In this document: positions 6,053 to 12,291 of the stretch, piece by piece
Layout: the number at the start of each line of letters is the position of its first letter
How positions within the stretch are numbered: the first letter of the stretch is position 1
Origin: Woeseiaceae bacterium
GTDB taxonomy: Bacteria > Pseudomonadota > Gammaproteobacteria > Steroidobacterales > Woeseiaceae
DNA length: 14,223 nt
Reading direction: 5' to 3'
NCBI GenBank assembly: GCA_022866645.1
Contig: JALHUQ010000346.1
Span: 1 to 14,223 of the forward strand
Program-made: the position numbers and the translations under genes
Notes under the pieces: generated by a model
What the model was told of the DNA's origin: nothing
Seen by the model: only the letters and a program-made list of their open reading frames with translations
The model's database searches: none

Positions 6053-6593
6053 ATTGAACTACATGCATGTCGGTTCAACTCCCCGATGTCGTTGTAGTCT
6101 TCTATTTGGGCATGCTCGCGCACTTCGCACTGCCGGACACGCGGCCCAGTTGGGCTAGCAATCCGGGCTCGATGCCCAAGGACCGCTTCTGGCCGATTTT
6201 CCCCGTCCGCGACTGTCCGCTTTTCCTCGTTGCCGCGCAACGACCCCGAACCCAGTGTATCGACCCTGTCGCGCCTTTGACCGCGCACTTGCGCTCAGTA
6301 ACCCGACTCTGCCGCACTTAACACCGCCGACTGAGTAAGTAAATCGTCTATGCGGCTAGTATCACCGCGCACTGGCGCCTGTGAACCTCATGGCAGTACT
6401 CGGGTCCCACCGCCGACTGTGCGGCTCATGGTCTTCGTGGCAATGCCTCCGGTCCGCGCACTGGCGCTTGTGAACCTCATGGCAGTGCTCGGGTCCTGCG
6501 CACACTGGCGCTTGCGACGCCCAGGTCCGCACCTCCTGCCCCCGCTCCCCGAAAGCCGCCCTTCAACGGTGAAAAACGACCCGGAGCGGTCAT
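6053..6593 (-). repeat. Composite repeat, copy C (most complete)
   Basis: Bases 6178-6593 have inverted ends: GGACCGCTTCTGGCC at the left and GACCCGGAGCGGTCAT at the right. The left extension 6053-6120 carries the ACATGCATGT palindrome shared with copy B. Inside, a 41-bp unit starting GCGCACTGGCGC and ending CTCGGGTCC occurs twice as a direct repeat (about 6367-6407 and 6457-6497), so copy C has an internal duplication that copy B lacks. The right end stops 7 bases from the stop codon of the next gene. No supported gene lies within. Confidence 0.78.
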
Positions 6594-6599
6594 TTCGAT

Positions 6600-7046
6600 T
6601 CACGTGCCCTGCCAGGATCGGAGAAATCCGAAGCAGGCCGCCACGATGCCGCAGATCGGTAGGATTGAGAGGACCATCAGCCACCAACTTCTGTGCTGTT
6701 CATCCGAACTGTATAGCCCGACCGTCTTGGGATTTACGTCGACCAGATTATTGAATCGTCGGTCGATGACCCACCCGGGCACGAAGACAATTGTCGCGGC
6801 GCCAACGATCAGAGCCCAGTCCGGGAGCGCCCACGGCACAACCGGTCTCGCGAAGATGAGGCTAACGGCGAGAAACGAAGCGGCTATCAGCGCCAGCAAT
6901 GCCGCGGAAAACAGCCCAGAAAGCGCGAGGGTCGCAAAGTGACAGATGACTCTCGCAGGTTGCTCTGGGTAACGAAGGCGCAGGAAAGCGTAGTGGCGCA
7001 AATACATCCGCGTGACTAGGTCGTGCGGCAGGCCTTGCACAGTCAA
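6600..7046 (-). CDS. Integral membrane protein of unknown function
   Basis: About 148 residues. Hydrophobic segments include ICHFATLALSGLFSAALLAL and its extension ASFLAVSLIFA, then WALIVGAATIVFVPGWVI and WWLMVLSILPICGIVAACFG. A cytoplasmic or loop segment, DRRFNNLVDVNPKTVGLYSS, lies between the last two. No family is recognised. The chosen start is TTG at 7046, because AAGGA lies 8 bases upstream; an upstream TTG at 7070 extends the frame by 8 residues, and a GTG two codons later is also possible. It follows the HigBA module by fewer than 50 bases on the same strand and may be transcribed with it. Its stop lies next to composite repeat C, and I see no attC after it. Confidence 0.68.
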   Translation of the reverse strand: MTVQGLPHDLVTRMYLRHYAFLRLRYPEQPARVICHFATLALSGLFSAALLALIAASFLAVSLIFARPVVPWALPDWALIVGAATIVFVPGWVIDRRFNNLVDVNPKTVGLYSSDEQHRSWWLMVLSILPICGIVAACFGFLRSWQGT

Positions 7047-7093
7047 CTTGTCAGTCCTTATGCGATCCAAAGTCGCCGTTCGGTCGTCGACGC

Positions 7094-7366
7094 TTATGCG
7101 ACGTCGAGAAGAGCGTGTGGATTTCGGTCGGCGACGAGCAACAGCGTTCGAGCCGCACCCGACGGCGCGCGGCGCCCTTGCTCCCAGTCCTGCAGAGTCC
7201 GGACTGAGACACCCAGCAGGGCAGCAAAGCGTGACTGCGAAAGTCCGGTCTTCTCGCGGATCGAAGCCACATCCGGGACATTGATGACGCGGCCGACTTC
7301 ACCGCGCTTCAACTCACGGAGCCCATCCAGGATCTCTTGGCCGATATCTCGCTTCACCTTAGGCAT
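7094..7366 (-). CDS. higA: HigA-type antitoxin with XRE helix-turn-helix
   Basis: 90 residues. An N-terminal region (MPKVKRDIGQEILDGLRELK) that would bind the toxin precedes a helix-turn-helix at about 35-75: IREKTGLSQSRFAALLGVSV followed by RTLQDWEQGRRAPSGAARTL. It should neutralise the toxin encoded just upstream and repress the shared promoter. The gene overlaps the toxin gene by 8 bases, with the toxin first, the order typical of higBA. The likely operator is the palindrome at 7683-7699. The gene symbol is given by type, not by proven orthology. Confidence 0.88.
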   Translation of the reverse strand: MPKVKRDIGQEILDGLRELKRGEVGRVINVPDVASIREKTGLSQSRFAALLGVSVRTLQDWEQGRRAPSGAARTLLLVADRNPHALLDVA

Positions 7367-7673
7367 TGTCCACTTCCTCGCGGATTTGCCGGAGAACGTG
7401 TGCCGGGATACTGTCGGCCACGTTCTTCGGGTACATCGTCAACATCCAGATCACTCCGCCCGCACGACGCACGTAATAAATGATCCGATAGCCGCCACGT
7501 TTGCCCCGACCCGGGGCCGCCCAACGCAGCTTTCGCACGCCGCCCGAACCTGGAATCACTGGTCCGGCCTTCGAGTCGGCGATCAATGCGGCCTGCAGGG
7601 CCGCGTACTCGGCATCGGTCAGGTACTCGAGAACCAGCTTCGTAAATGCTCGTGTCTCGATGAAACTGAACAT
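7359..7673 (-). CDS. higB: RelE/HigB-family toxin
   Basis: 104 residues. It has a RelE/ParE-fold layout: MFSFIETRAFTKLVLEYLTD helix, then a sheet with VRKLRWAAPGRGKRGGYRII and YYVRRAGGVIWMLTMYPKN, and a C-terminal helix IPAHVLRQIREEVD. The basic loop (RGKRGGYR) matches the position where RelE-like toxins bind mRNA on the ribosome, so translation-dependent mRNA cleavage is expected. Start choice: the -10 box at 7685-7680 lies only 6 bases before the ATG at 7673, so the mRNA probably begins at or near this ATG. The TTG at 7691 lies upstream of transcription and is rejected. It is coupled to the antitoxin gene by overlap. Confidence 0.88.
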   Translation of the reverse strand: MFSFIETRAFTKLVLEYLTDAEYAALQAALIADSKAGPVIPGSGGVRKLRWAAPGRGKRGGYRIIYYVRRAGGVIWMLTMYPKNVADSIPAHVLRQIREEVDNA

Positions 7674-7679
7674 ACGCTG

Positions 7680-7707
7680 ACTATACGGCAATGCCGTATG
7701 ATGTCAA
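7680..7707 (-). promoter_or_regulatory. HigBA promoter and operator
   Basis: On the minus strand TTGACA (7707-7702), a 16-base spacer and TATAGT (7685-7680) form a near-consensus sigma-70 promoter. The palindrome ATACGGCAATGCCGTAT (7683-7699) fills the spacer and overlaps the -10 box, so antitoxin binding would block polymerase. The short distance to ATG 7673 implies a leaderless or nearly leaderless transcript. Confidence 0.8.
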
Positions 7708-8033
7708 TTCGAAGAGGGGCGGGGCACGGTGCAGCGCGACCGGCTGCTCCTGGCCGATTTTACGCCTAGACGAATGTCTGCATACCGAACCGCGAGGGGT
7801 CAACCCGGCCCATTGGATTGCCCTCCTTCGCCCTCTGGCCAATGACTGATAAAGGACGTTATCTTTCATTATAAATGTGCGTAGGTGACGTGCTTTGGAT
7901 GGCGCGGGCCCTGATCCCTTCAGAATCCTCGCGGGCGGCCCTGGCACTGGTGCCAGTCGCCTTGACACGTTGGGACAGCTCCGGGCCGTTCGGGCGCATC
8001 GTCAGAAGTGCGTGCTTGTACTCACTGTGTGCG
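7708..8033. other. Gene-free region between toxin-antitoxin modules
   Basis: No gene is supported. GGCTGCTCCTGGCCGATTTT near 7741-7760, followed by AGACGAATGTCTGC, resembles the ends of the GACCGCTT repeat families and is probably a worn member. A palindrome with 7-bp arms, CTGGCACTGGTGCCAG, lies at 7941-7956. The small open frames in both strands have no ribosome sites or recognisable products. Confidence 0.45.
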
Positions 8034-8074
8034 TTGACGCAGTCGTTGCACCCAATTACTATGACCATAGTAAT
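8034..8074 (+). promoter_or_regulatory. Promoter and operator of the first Phd/PIN module
   Basis: TTGACG (8034-8039), a 17-base spacer and TACTAT (8057-8062) make a good sigma-70 promoter. The palindrome ATTACTATGACCATAGTAAT (8055-8074, 9-bp arms) covers the -10 box and the start point, the usual site for autorepression by a Phd-type antitoxin. Confidence 0.75.
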
Positions 8075-8091
8075 CATGGTGGTTAACAGTC

Positions 8092-8370
8092 ATGCGACGT
8101 GAAGCGACCGCAATGAACGTGCGGCAGAACCTGGGCGAGCTCCTGAACCAGGTGCAGTACCGCGGCGACTCGATCGTGGTCACCAAGGACGGCAAGCCGG
8201 TGGCGGCGCTGGTCGACTATGCGCTCTATGAACGCATCCGTCGGCTGCGCGAGTCCTTCGCGGCTCTGACCGACAAGCTCGGCCAGGTGTATGCGGACGT
8301 CCCCGCCGAGACGGCCGAGGCCGAGATCGACGCCGCGGTCCGTCACGTCCGCCGCCGGCGTTCCAGGTAG
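8092..8370 (+). CDS. Phd/YefM-type antitoxin
   Basis: 92 residues. The N-terminal half has the Phd/YefM DNA-binding pattern: NVRQNLGELLNQVQYRGDSI followed by VVTKDGKPVAALVDYALYER. The C-terminal half (about 50-92, rich in Arg and Glu) would wrap the PIN toxin encoded 6 bases downstream. It starts at ATG 8092; an internal ATG at codon 8 is also possible and sits closer to the conserved NVRQNL. It should repress its own promoter through the palindrome at 8055-8074. Confidence 0.87.
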   Translation: MRREATAMNVRQNLGELLNQVQYRGDSIVVTKDGKPVAALVDYALYERIRRLRESFAALTDKLGQVYADVPAETAEAEIDAAVRHVRRRRSR

Positions 8371-8376
8371 CGACCC

Positions 8377-8790
8377 ATGAAGGTCGTGCTCGACACCAAC
8401 GTGCTGGTGTCGGCGCTGCTGAAGCGCGACAGCGTCCCCGGCCAGATTCTGCAGGCGGTCTGGGACGGCACGCTCGATCTGGTGCTGAGCGAGCCGTTGC
8501 TCGCGGAACTGCGCGCGGTGCTGGACTACCCGAAGATCCGCAAGCGGCTGGTGGCGAACGCCATCGACCGTGAGCTGTTCCTCGAGCTGCTGCCGTTCTT
8601 CACGATCCAGGTGGACCTGGCCGGCACCAAGGTGCCCCGTCCGCGTGACGCGGCGGATCAAATGGTGCTCGCGACCTTGGTGGCCGGTCAGGCGGAGTGG
8701 CTGGTGACGGGTGACGCGGATCTGCTGGTGCTGGCCGACCAGTTCCCGATCCTCACGCCGGCAGCGTTCGTGGCGCGGTTCCTGGCATGA
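8377..8790 (+). CDS. PIN-domain toxin (COG1569-like)
   Basis: 137 residues. It is a PIN-fold RNase that would cleave RNA in a Mg-dependent way. Acidic residues expected in the active site are D6 (VVLDTNVL), E44 (LLAELRAVL), D91 or D94 (RPRDAADQMVLATL) and D113 (VTGDADLL). The pattern matches the putative toxin component PIN family often paired with Phd-like antitoxins rather than classical VapC. It starts at ATG 8377, only 6 bases after the antitoxin stop, so translation is probably coupled. The frame is intact and of normal length. Confidence 0.88.
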   Translation: MKVVLDTNVLVSALLKRDSVPGQILQAVWDGTLDLVLSEPLLAELRAVLDYPKIRKRLVANAIDRELFLELLPFFTIQVDLAGTKVPRPRDAADQMVLATLVAGQAEWLVTGDADLLVLADQFPILTPAAFVARFLA

Positions 8791-8883
8791 CCGCCACCGC
8801 CGCCCTTCCCGTCCGGTTGCGCTCGCCGCGGTGCCGGCGCTGTTCGCCCCGCGGCCGGACGCGCTGCACGGATTAAATACAGA

Positions 8884-8912
8884 TTGTACAAAACGTACGA
8901 TTCGTATATTCT
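8884..8912 (+). promoter_or_regulatory. Promoter and operator of the second Phd/PIN module
   Basis: TTGTAC (8884-8889), a 17-base spacer and TATTCT (8907-8912) form a plausible promoter. The palindrome TACGATTCGTA (8896-8906) lies in the spacer, and a GTAC repeat flanks it. The stretch is noticeably more AT-rich than the genes around it. A module-specific operator is likely and differs in sequence from the one at 8055-8074. Confidence 0.6.
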
Positions 8913-8938
8913 CACGCCCATCGTCCGTGAGGCTGCCC

Positions 8939-9190
8939 ATGCGCTACATCTCGGCCACCGAGGCCAAACAGAACTTTGCCGCGGCACTCGATGCCGCACA
9001 GCACGGACCCGTAGTGATTCGCCGCCAGTCCCGAGATCAGGCGGTCCTGATCTCGCCCCAGGAATACGCACGGCTGCGCGGCGTCGCGGTCGCGGATTTC
9101 GAGGCGTTCTGCAATCGCGTCGGGGAGAAGGCCGCCAAGCGCGGCCTGACCGAACGCAAGCTCGCGGCGCTGCTGCGCTCCGATGCCTAG
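8939..9190 (+). CDS. Phd/YefM-type antitoxin
   Basis: 83 residues. It starts with the typical MRYISATEAKQNFAAALDAA, then PVVIRRQSRDQAVLISPQEY, which is the Phd/YefM DNA-binding fold. The tail (about 55-83, FEAFCNRVGEKAAKRGLTER) would contact the toxin. It starts at ATG 8939 with GAGG about 6 bases upstream; the frame is open further left but without a better start. It overlaps the toxin gene by 8 bases. It is clearly different from the antitoxin at 8092-8370, so the two modules are not a recent duplication. Confidence 0.87.
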   Translation: MRYISATEAKQNFAAALDAAQHGPVVIRRQSRDQAVLISPQEYARLRGVAVADFEAFCNRVGEKAAKRGLTERKLAALLRSDA

Positions 9191-9629
9191 CGCCCGGGTC
9201 ATCCTCGATACCAACGTCCTCATCAGCCGATTGCTGATCCCTCAGTCGGTCGCGAGCCGCGCGGTCAGCCGTCTGTTGCGACACGGTCAGCCGCTCGTCT
9301 CCGAGGCCACGCTCGGCGAACTCGCCCAGACGCTCGCGCGTGACAAGTTCAACCCGTACGTCAGCCTGGCGGACCGTCAGGAATTCTTCCAACTCTTTGC
9401 CCGCGTCGCGGAGTGGGTACCGGTGACCACGACGTTGCGGGTCTGCCGGGATCCCACCGACGACAAGTTCCTGGAGCTCGCGGTGGACGGCCAGGCGACG
9501 CTCCTCGTCACGGGTGACAAGGACCTGCTGGCATTGAACCCCTTTCGGACCGTCACGATTATCACGCCGACCGACGTGCTTGCGATGTCGGACGCTGCCC
9601 TGAGCGACGAGGCGTCCGATGCGCCCTGA
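9183..9629 (+). CDS. PIN-domain toxin with an odd C-terminal end
   Basis: 148 residues. PIN-fold RNase with D9 (VILDTNVL), E46 (EATLGELAQTL), D93/D94 (RDPTDDKFLELA) and D112 (VTGDKDLLAL) as probable metal ligands. It starts at ATG 9183 inside the antitoxin gene. The PIN domain should end around FRTVTIITPTDVLA (121-134); the last residues (MSDAALSDEASDAP) look like an extension running up to the truncated rhs gene on the other strand. The native 3' end may therefore have been altered by the junction. The active site is complete, so it is probably functional. Confidence 0.86.
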   Translation: MPSARVILDTNVLISRLLIPQSVASRAVSRLLRHGQPLVSEATLGELAQTLARDKFNPYVSLADRQEFFQLFARVAEWVPVTTTLRVCRDPTDDKFLELAVDGQATLLVTGDKDLLALNPFRTVTIITPTDVLAMSDAALSDEASDAP

Positions 9630-10273
9630 CTCTGTGCCGGGTCGAGCACCGTGTCACTGCTGCCCAAGTGATCGGTGAGCAGATACCGGGTCGAGGTCCC
9701 GCCAGCCGAGTCCCGCGTCACGAGGATGGCCGCGCCGGACGGTGTGTACACGTAATGTCGCCACTGCGTTGCGCCGCTTGGTGCCGGGCTCTCCTTCTCG
9801 AGTAGGCCCCCGAGGTAATAGGTGGTCTCGGTGCCGTTGCTGTATGAGGCAATCTGCTTCCAGCGTTGGTGGTCCGGCCCGTAGCTGAACTGACTCAGGT
9901 ACGTCGTGCCGCCGATCGGCTGGGACACCTGCACTGGCAGGTTGAACGACGCCCAGGCCTGCGAGGCACCGTCACGCGTGATCTGGTTGCCATTGGCGTC
10001 GTAGGTGTAGGTGTGGCTGCCAGCCGCGGTCACCGCATGTGGATGTGATGAATTGCCGTACGTGAAGGTTCCCACGTCGGAGCGGGAACTGATGTTGCCC
10101 GAGGCGTCATAACCGGCCGAGAAGTTCGGCTGGCCGTCCAGCGTCGTGGTCGAACTGCGAAGCCAGCCGAACCCGTCGTAGAGATTGGTGACGCCGTAGC
10201 CGGTTGGCGAGCTGAATCTCGCATAGGTCTGCAGTCCGCGTACTGCTGCTGGAAGGATTCGCAGACGCGACGA
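9630..10273 (-). pseudogene. Truncated rhs core gene fragment
   Basis: The frame reads Rhs/YD-repeat sequence: ARFSSPTGYGVTNLYDGFGW, SHTYTYDANGNQITRDG, TETTYYLGGLLEKE, HYVYTPSGAAILVTR and YLLTDHLGSSDTVLD. The last is the conserved Rhs DHLGS core. Sequence after DTVLD no longer resembles an Rhs core and runs into the antisense of the PIN gene, so the C-terminal core and toxin tip are missing. On the other side an in-frame TGA (10274-10276) and the IS at 10309 cut off the N-terminal part. It differs in core wording from the rhs gene at 13356-14223 (DHLGS against SNHQGS), so it is a separate rhs gene or a distant paralogue. Confidence 0.8.
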
Positions 10274-10308
10274 TCAGGCGCTGGATGAGATGGAGCGGAT
10301 ATTGATCT

Positions 10309-10330
10309 TGACCTTGTCCCAGCTTTCCTG
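10309..10330 (+). repeat. Left inverted repeat of the IS
   Basis: Begins TGACCTTGTCCCAG and pairs with the right end at 11516-11536; the first eight bases are identical and most of the next dozen match. Confidence 0.78.
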
Positions 10331-10389
10331 CCGGCTTAGACGTGGACTAAGCTGCTTTCTGACGTCCTCCGACGACGGGAGAGAGGACC

Positions 10390-10656
10390 ATGAAGGGCAA
10401 GCGATTCACCGACGAGCAGATCACCTACGCGCTGCGCCAGGCCGAGGGCGGGACGCCGGTCGCCGACGTCTGTCGGCAGATTGGCGTCAGCGAGGCGAGC
10501 TTCTACCTGTGGAAGAAGAAGTACGGCAAGCTCGGCTTGACCGAGCTCAGAGAGCTGCGCCAGTTGCGCGATGAGAACGCACGCCTGAAGCGACTGGTGG
10601 CCGACCTGACGCTCGACAAGCACATCCTGGGGGAAGTCGTCCGAAAAAAGCTCTGA
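10390..10656 (+). CDS. IS3-family transposase OrfA (IS407 group)
   Basis: 88 residues. It has a helix-turn-helix region (RFTDEQITYALRQAEGGTPV followed by ADVCRQIGVSEASFYLWKKK) and a leucine-zipper-like tail (LRQLRDENARLKRLVADLTL) ending KHILGEVVRKKL, all as in OrfA of IS407-type elements. It binds the IS ends and, when fused to OrfB by frameshifting, gives the active transposase. It starts at ATG 10390 behind GGGAGAGAGG. The frame is intact. Confidence 0.92.
   Translation: MKGKRFTDEQITYALRQAEGGTPVADVCRQIGVSEASFYLWKKKYGKLGLTELRELRQLRDENARLKRLVADLTLDKHILGEVVRKKL
10644..10650 (+). promoter_or_regulatory. Programmed -1 frameshift site
   Basis: The heptamer A AAA AAG is read in the orfA frame just before the orfA stop. 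Slipping back one base continues in the orfB frame as KKALRPARRR, which is the normal IS3-family way to make OrfAB. Confidence 0.82.
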
Positions 10657-11504
10657 GGCCAGCGCGCCGCCGCGCGCTGGCCGAGTGGATTCAAGGGCGA
10701 TTCCAGACCAGCGTACGCAAGGCGTGTCGTCTGGCGGAGTTTTCGCACACTGCGTGGCACGCGAAGAGCACGGCCCGTGACCAGTCGGCATTGCGGTTGC
10801 GTATCCGCGAGATCGCACATGCCAGGCCGCGGTTCGGGTACCAGCGCATCCACGTGATGTTGCGACGGGAGGGTTGGCTCGTGAACAAGAAGCGCGTCCA
10901 TCGCTGGTATCGGATCGAGGGCCTGCAGCTGCGCATGCGCGTGCGTCGTCGCAAGCACATGTGCCTGCATCGCGGACCGGTGCCGCAGGCGCAGCGCACC
11001 CACGAGCGCTGGAGCATGGATTTCGTCCACGATCAGTTGTTTGATGGCCGGCCATTTCGCGTGCTCACCGTGGTCGATCAGTTTAGTCGACAATCACCGG
11101 TGCTTGAGCCGCGTCATTCATTCGGCGGTGGCGACGTCGCTGCGGTCCTCGACAGGGCCATCGCACGCACGGGAACGCCGCTGTCGATCACCGTGGATCA
11201 CGGCACCGAGTTCACGTCGCGAGTTCTTGAGGACTGGGCCTATCGGCGCGGGGTGAAGCTCGACTTCATCCGCCCGTGAAAACCGACTGAAAACGGGCAC
11301 ATAGAATCGTTTAATGGCAGGCTGCGTGACGAGTGCCTGAACGTCACGCAGTTCCTGTCGATAGACGATGCGCGGGCCAAGATCGACGCCTGGCGTATCG
11401 ACTACAATGCACATCGACCGCACAGCTCGCTCGGCAACCTGACACCGAACGAGTTCGCCAGAAAGCGTCAGGATAACCGGACGTCAGAAGTGGCCAGTCT
11501 CTAA
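10650..11504 (+). pseudogene. IS3-family transposase OrfB with in-frame stop
   Basis: The orfB frame encodes an N-terminal HTH_21-like region (RIREIAHARPRFGYQRIHVM), then a DDE integrase core: D in RWSMDFVHD, D in ITVDHGTEF and E in GHIESFNGRLRDE, ending with NAHRPHSSLGNLTPNEF. A TGA at 11277-11279 interrupts the frame between the second D and the E, in FIRP-stop-KPTENG, where relatives have a Gly codon. A single G to T change (GGA to TGA) explains it. The frame is otherwise open to TAA at 11502-11504. The shortened product lacks the catalytic Glu. Confidence 0.9.
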
Positions 11505-11515
11505 CGTCGAACCGT

Positions 11516-11536
11516 CAGGGAACGGGGGCAAGGTCA
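11516..11536 (-). repeat. Right inverted repeat of the IS
   Basis: Complement begins TGACCTTGCCCCCG; pairs with the left end at 10309-10330. Confidence 0.78.
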
Positions 11537-11668
11537 TAGGCACCGAAACTCTAGTTACGAATTGTTCGAAAAACGGACCAACGTCAATCTAGCGCCGACT
11601 CTAGATCACTGCGCTACTCACGTGCGGGGAAACCTCGCCATGATACTCAATAGGCAGACAATCACTTA

Positions 11669-11684
11669 GGCACACTTGTGTGCC
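11669..11684. terminator. Possible terminator hairpin after the lipoprotein gene
   Basis: GGCACAC TT GTGTGCC is a perfect 7-bp inverted repeat just past the stop codon at 11692. On the plus strand it is followed by a T-rich stretch (ATTGCTTTTATC); on the minus strand no T run follows. It could be a weak terminator for transcripts entering from the IS side, or a binding site. Confidence 0.35.
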
Positions 11685-11691
11685 ATTGCTT

Positions 11692-12258
11692 TTATCTTGC
11701 CCTCGCAGCTCCAATCGCGATGGTCGTAGCGCGGATCCTGTCATCAACCTTGCAGTCAGGCCCGTTATCAAAGCAAGAGGCGCTCACATCTTCTGGATTG
11801 AAGTAATAAATCAACCGGCCGCCCGTTAAAAAGTTTACGTAAGAACCGTCGGCCTCTCCGTACACAAACTTCCCACTTGGGTACGCCCGTTCCAATTCCG
11901 CCAGCTGCGAACCGACGCTCAAGCCATACTGATCTTTCACTGCCGAGGACGAGATCAATATTCTCGCGAGAGAATTGCTGAGATCGAAAACACATTTGAG
12001 ATGAACGGTTGCAGACAGATGTACCTCGTAAATTTTATACTCGTCCCCCTCCCAATTTTCGGACCGCACGTCATAGGGCAATCCCAATTTACGTACCTGA
12101 TCCTCCGTCATTCCCACGGCAATCCCCGCAATACTCCCGGCCTCTGCATCGATAGAGAACCGATGATTGTAGGCGCCATCAGCGGCACCTGTGGCGTTGC
12201 ACCCGCCAAAGCAAAGTAACGCCAGAACATAGGCCGCTGATGCTAAACGAACTGCCAT
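11692..12258 (-). CDS. Lipoprotein, putative immunity protein of the M15 toxin tip
   Basis: 188 residues. The signal peptide MAVRLASAAYVLALL ends in a lipobox CFGGC with C20, so the mature protein should be lipid-anchored and face the periplasm. Two segments resemble BamE-like repeats: SIAGIAVGMTEDQVRKLGLP (about 42-61) and YGLSVGSQLAELERAYPSGK (about 111-130). The sheet between has an EVHLSATVHLKCVFD strand. It starts at ATG 12258 with GAGGAG about 9 bases upstream, 33 bases after the orphan Rhs tip, on the same strand. Its position directly after a toxin tip and its location suit an immunity protein against a peptidoglycan-attacking toxin. The immunity role is inferred; the lipoprotein signal is seen. 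Its composition is more AT-rich than the Rhs core. Confidence 0.72.
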   Translation of the reverse strand: MAVRLASAAYVLALLCFGGCNATGAADGAYNHRFSIDAEAGSIAGIAVGMTEDQVRKLGLPYDVRSENWEGDEYKIYEVHLSATVHLKCVFDLSNSLARILISSSAVKDQYGLSVGSQLAELERAYPSGKFVYGEADGSYVNFLTGGRLIYYFNPEDVSASCFDNGPDCKVDDRIRATTIAIGAARAR

Positions 12259-12291
12259 ATCATCGACTCCTCAGTGGCATTGCTCGTCTTT

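Larger units (their letters stand above)
10309..11536 (+). mobile_element. IS3-family, IS407-group insertion sequence (inactive)
   Basis: About 1.23 kb with imperfect inverted ends: left TGACCTTGTCCCAGCTTTCC, right (complement) TGACCTTGCCCCCGTTCCC. Between them lie orfA and orfB of IS407 type joined by a slippery A6G. orfB has an in-frame TGA, so this copy should not transpose alone. I see no clear target duplication next to the two ends (ATCT on the left, TAGG on the right), and rhs sequence is present only on the left, so a deletion or rearrangement probably followed insertion. Confidence 0.88.

Noticed and set aside
5911..6288. Upstream extension of the membrane-protein frame at 5494-5910
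   Set aside because: The extension runs through the composite repeat and gives non-membrane, repeat-derived residues. A good ribosome site marks ATG 5910.
2519..6593. CRISPR array in the repeat-rich region
   Set aside because: The repeats are long, unevenly spaced and inverted-ended, without regular 20-50 base spacers, and no cas gene is present.
7060..7100. attC after the HigA gene
   Set aside because: GCATAAG occurs twice, but there is no GTTRRRY core or paired arms, so HigBA cannot be called a cassette.
7012..7769. Plus-strand frames opposite the HigBA genes
   Set aside because: They are shadows of higA and higB, which have recognisable motifs, overlapping ends and a promoter on the minus strand.
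7681..8077. Small minus-strand frames between the toxin-antitoxin modules
   Set aside because: No ribosome site, no recognisable product, and partly made of worn repeat sequence.
8083..8940. Long minus-strand frame opposite the first Phd/PIN module
   Set aside because: It is antisense to two well-recognised genes and its product is Arg/His/Gln-rich in the way GC-rich shadow frames are.
10336..11093. Minus-strand frames opposite the IS transposase genes
   Set aside because: They are shadows of orfA and orfB; their products have no family features.
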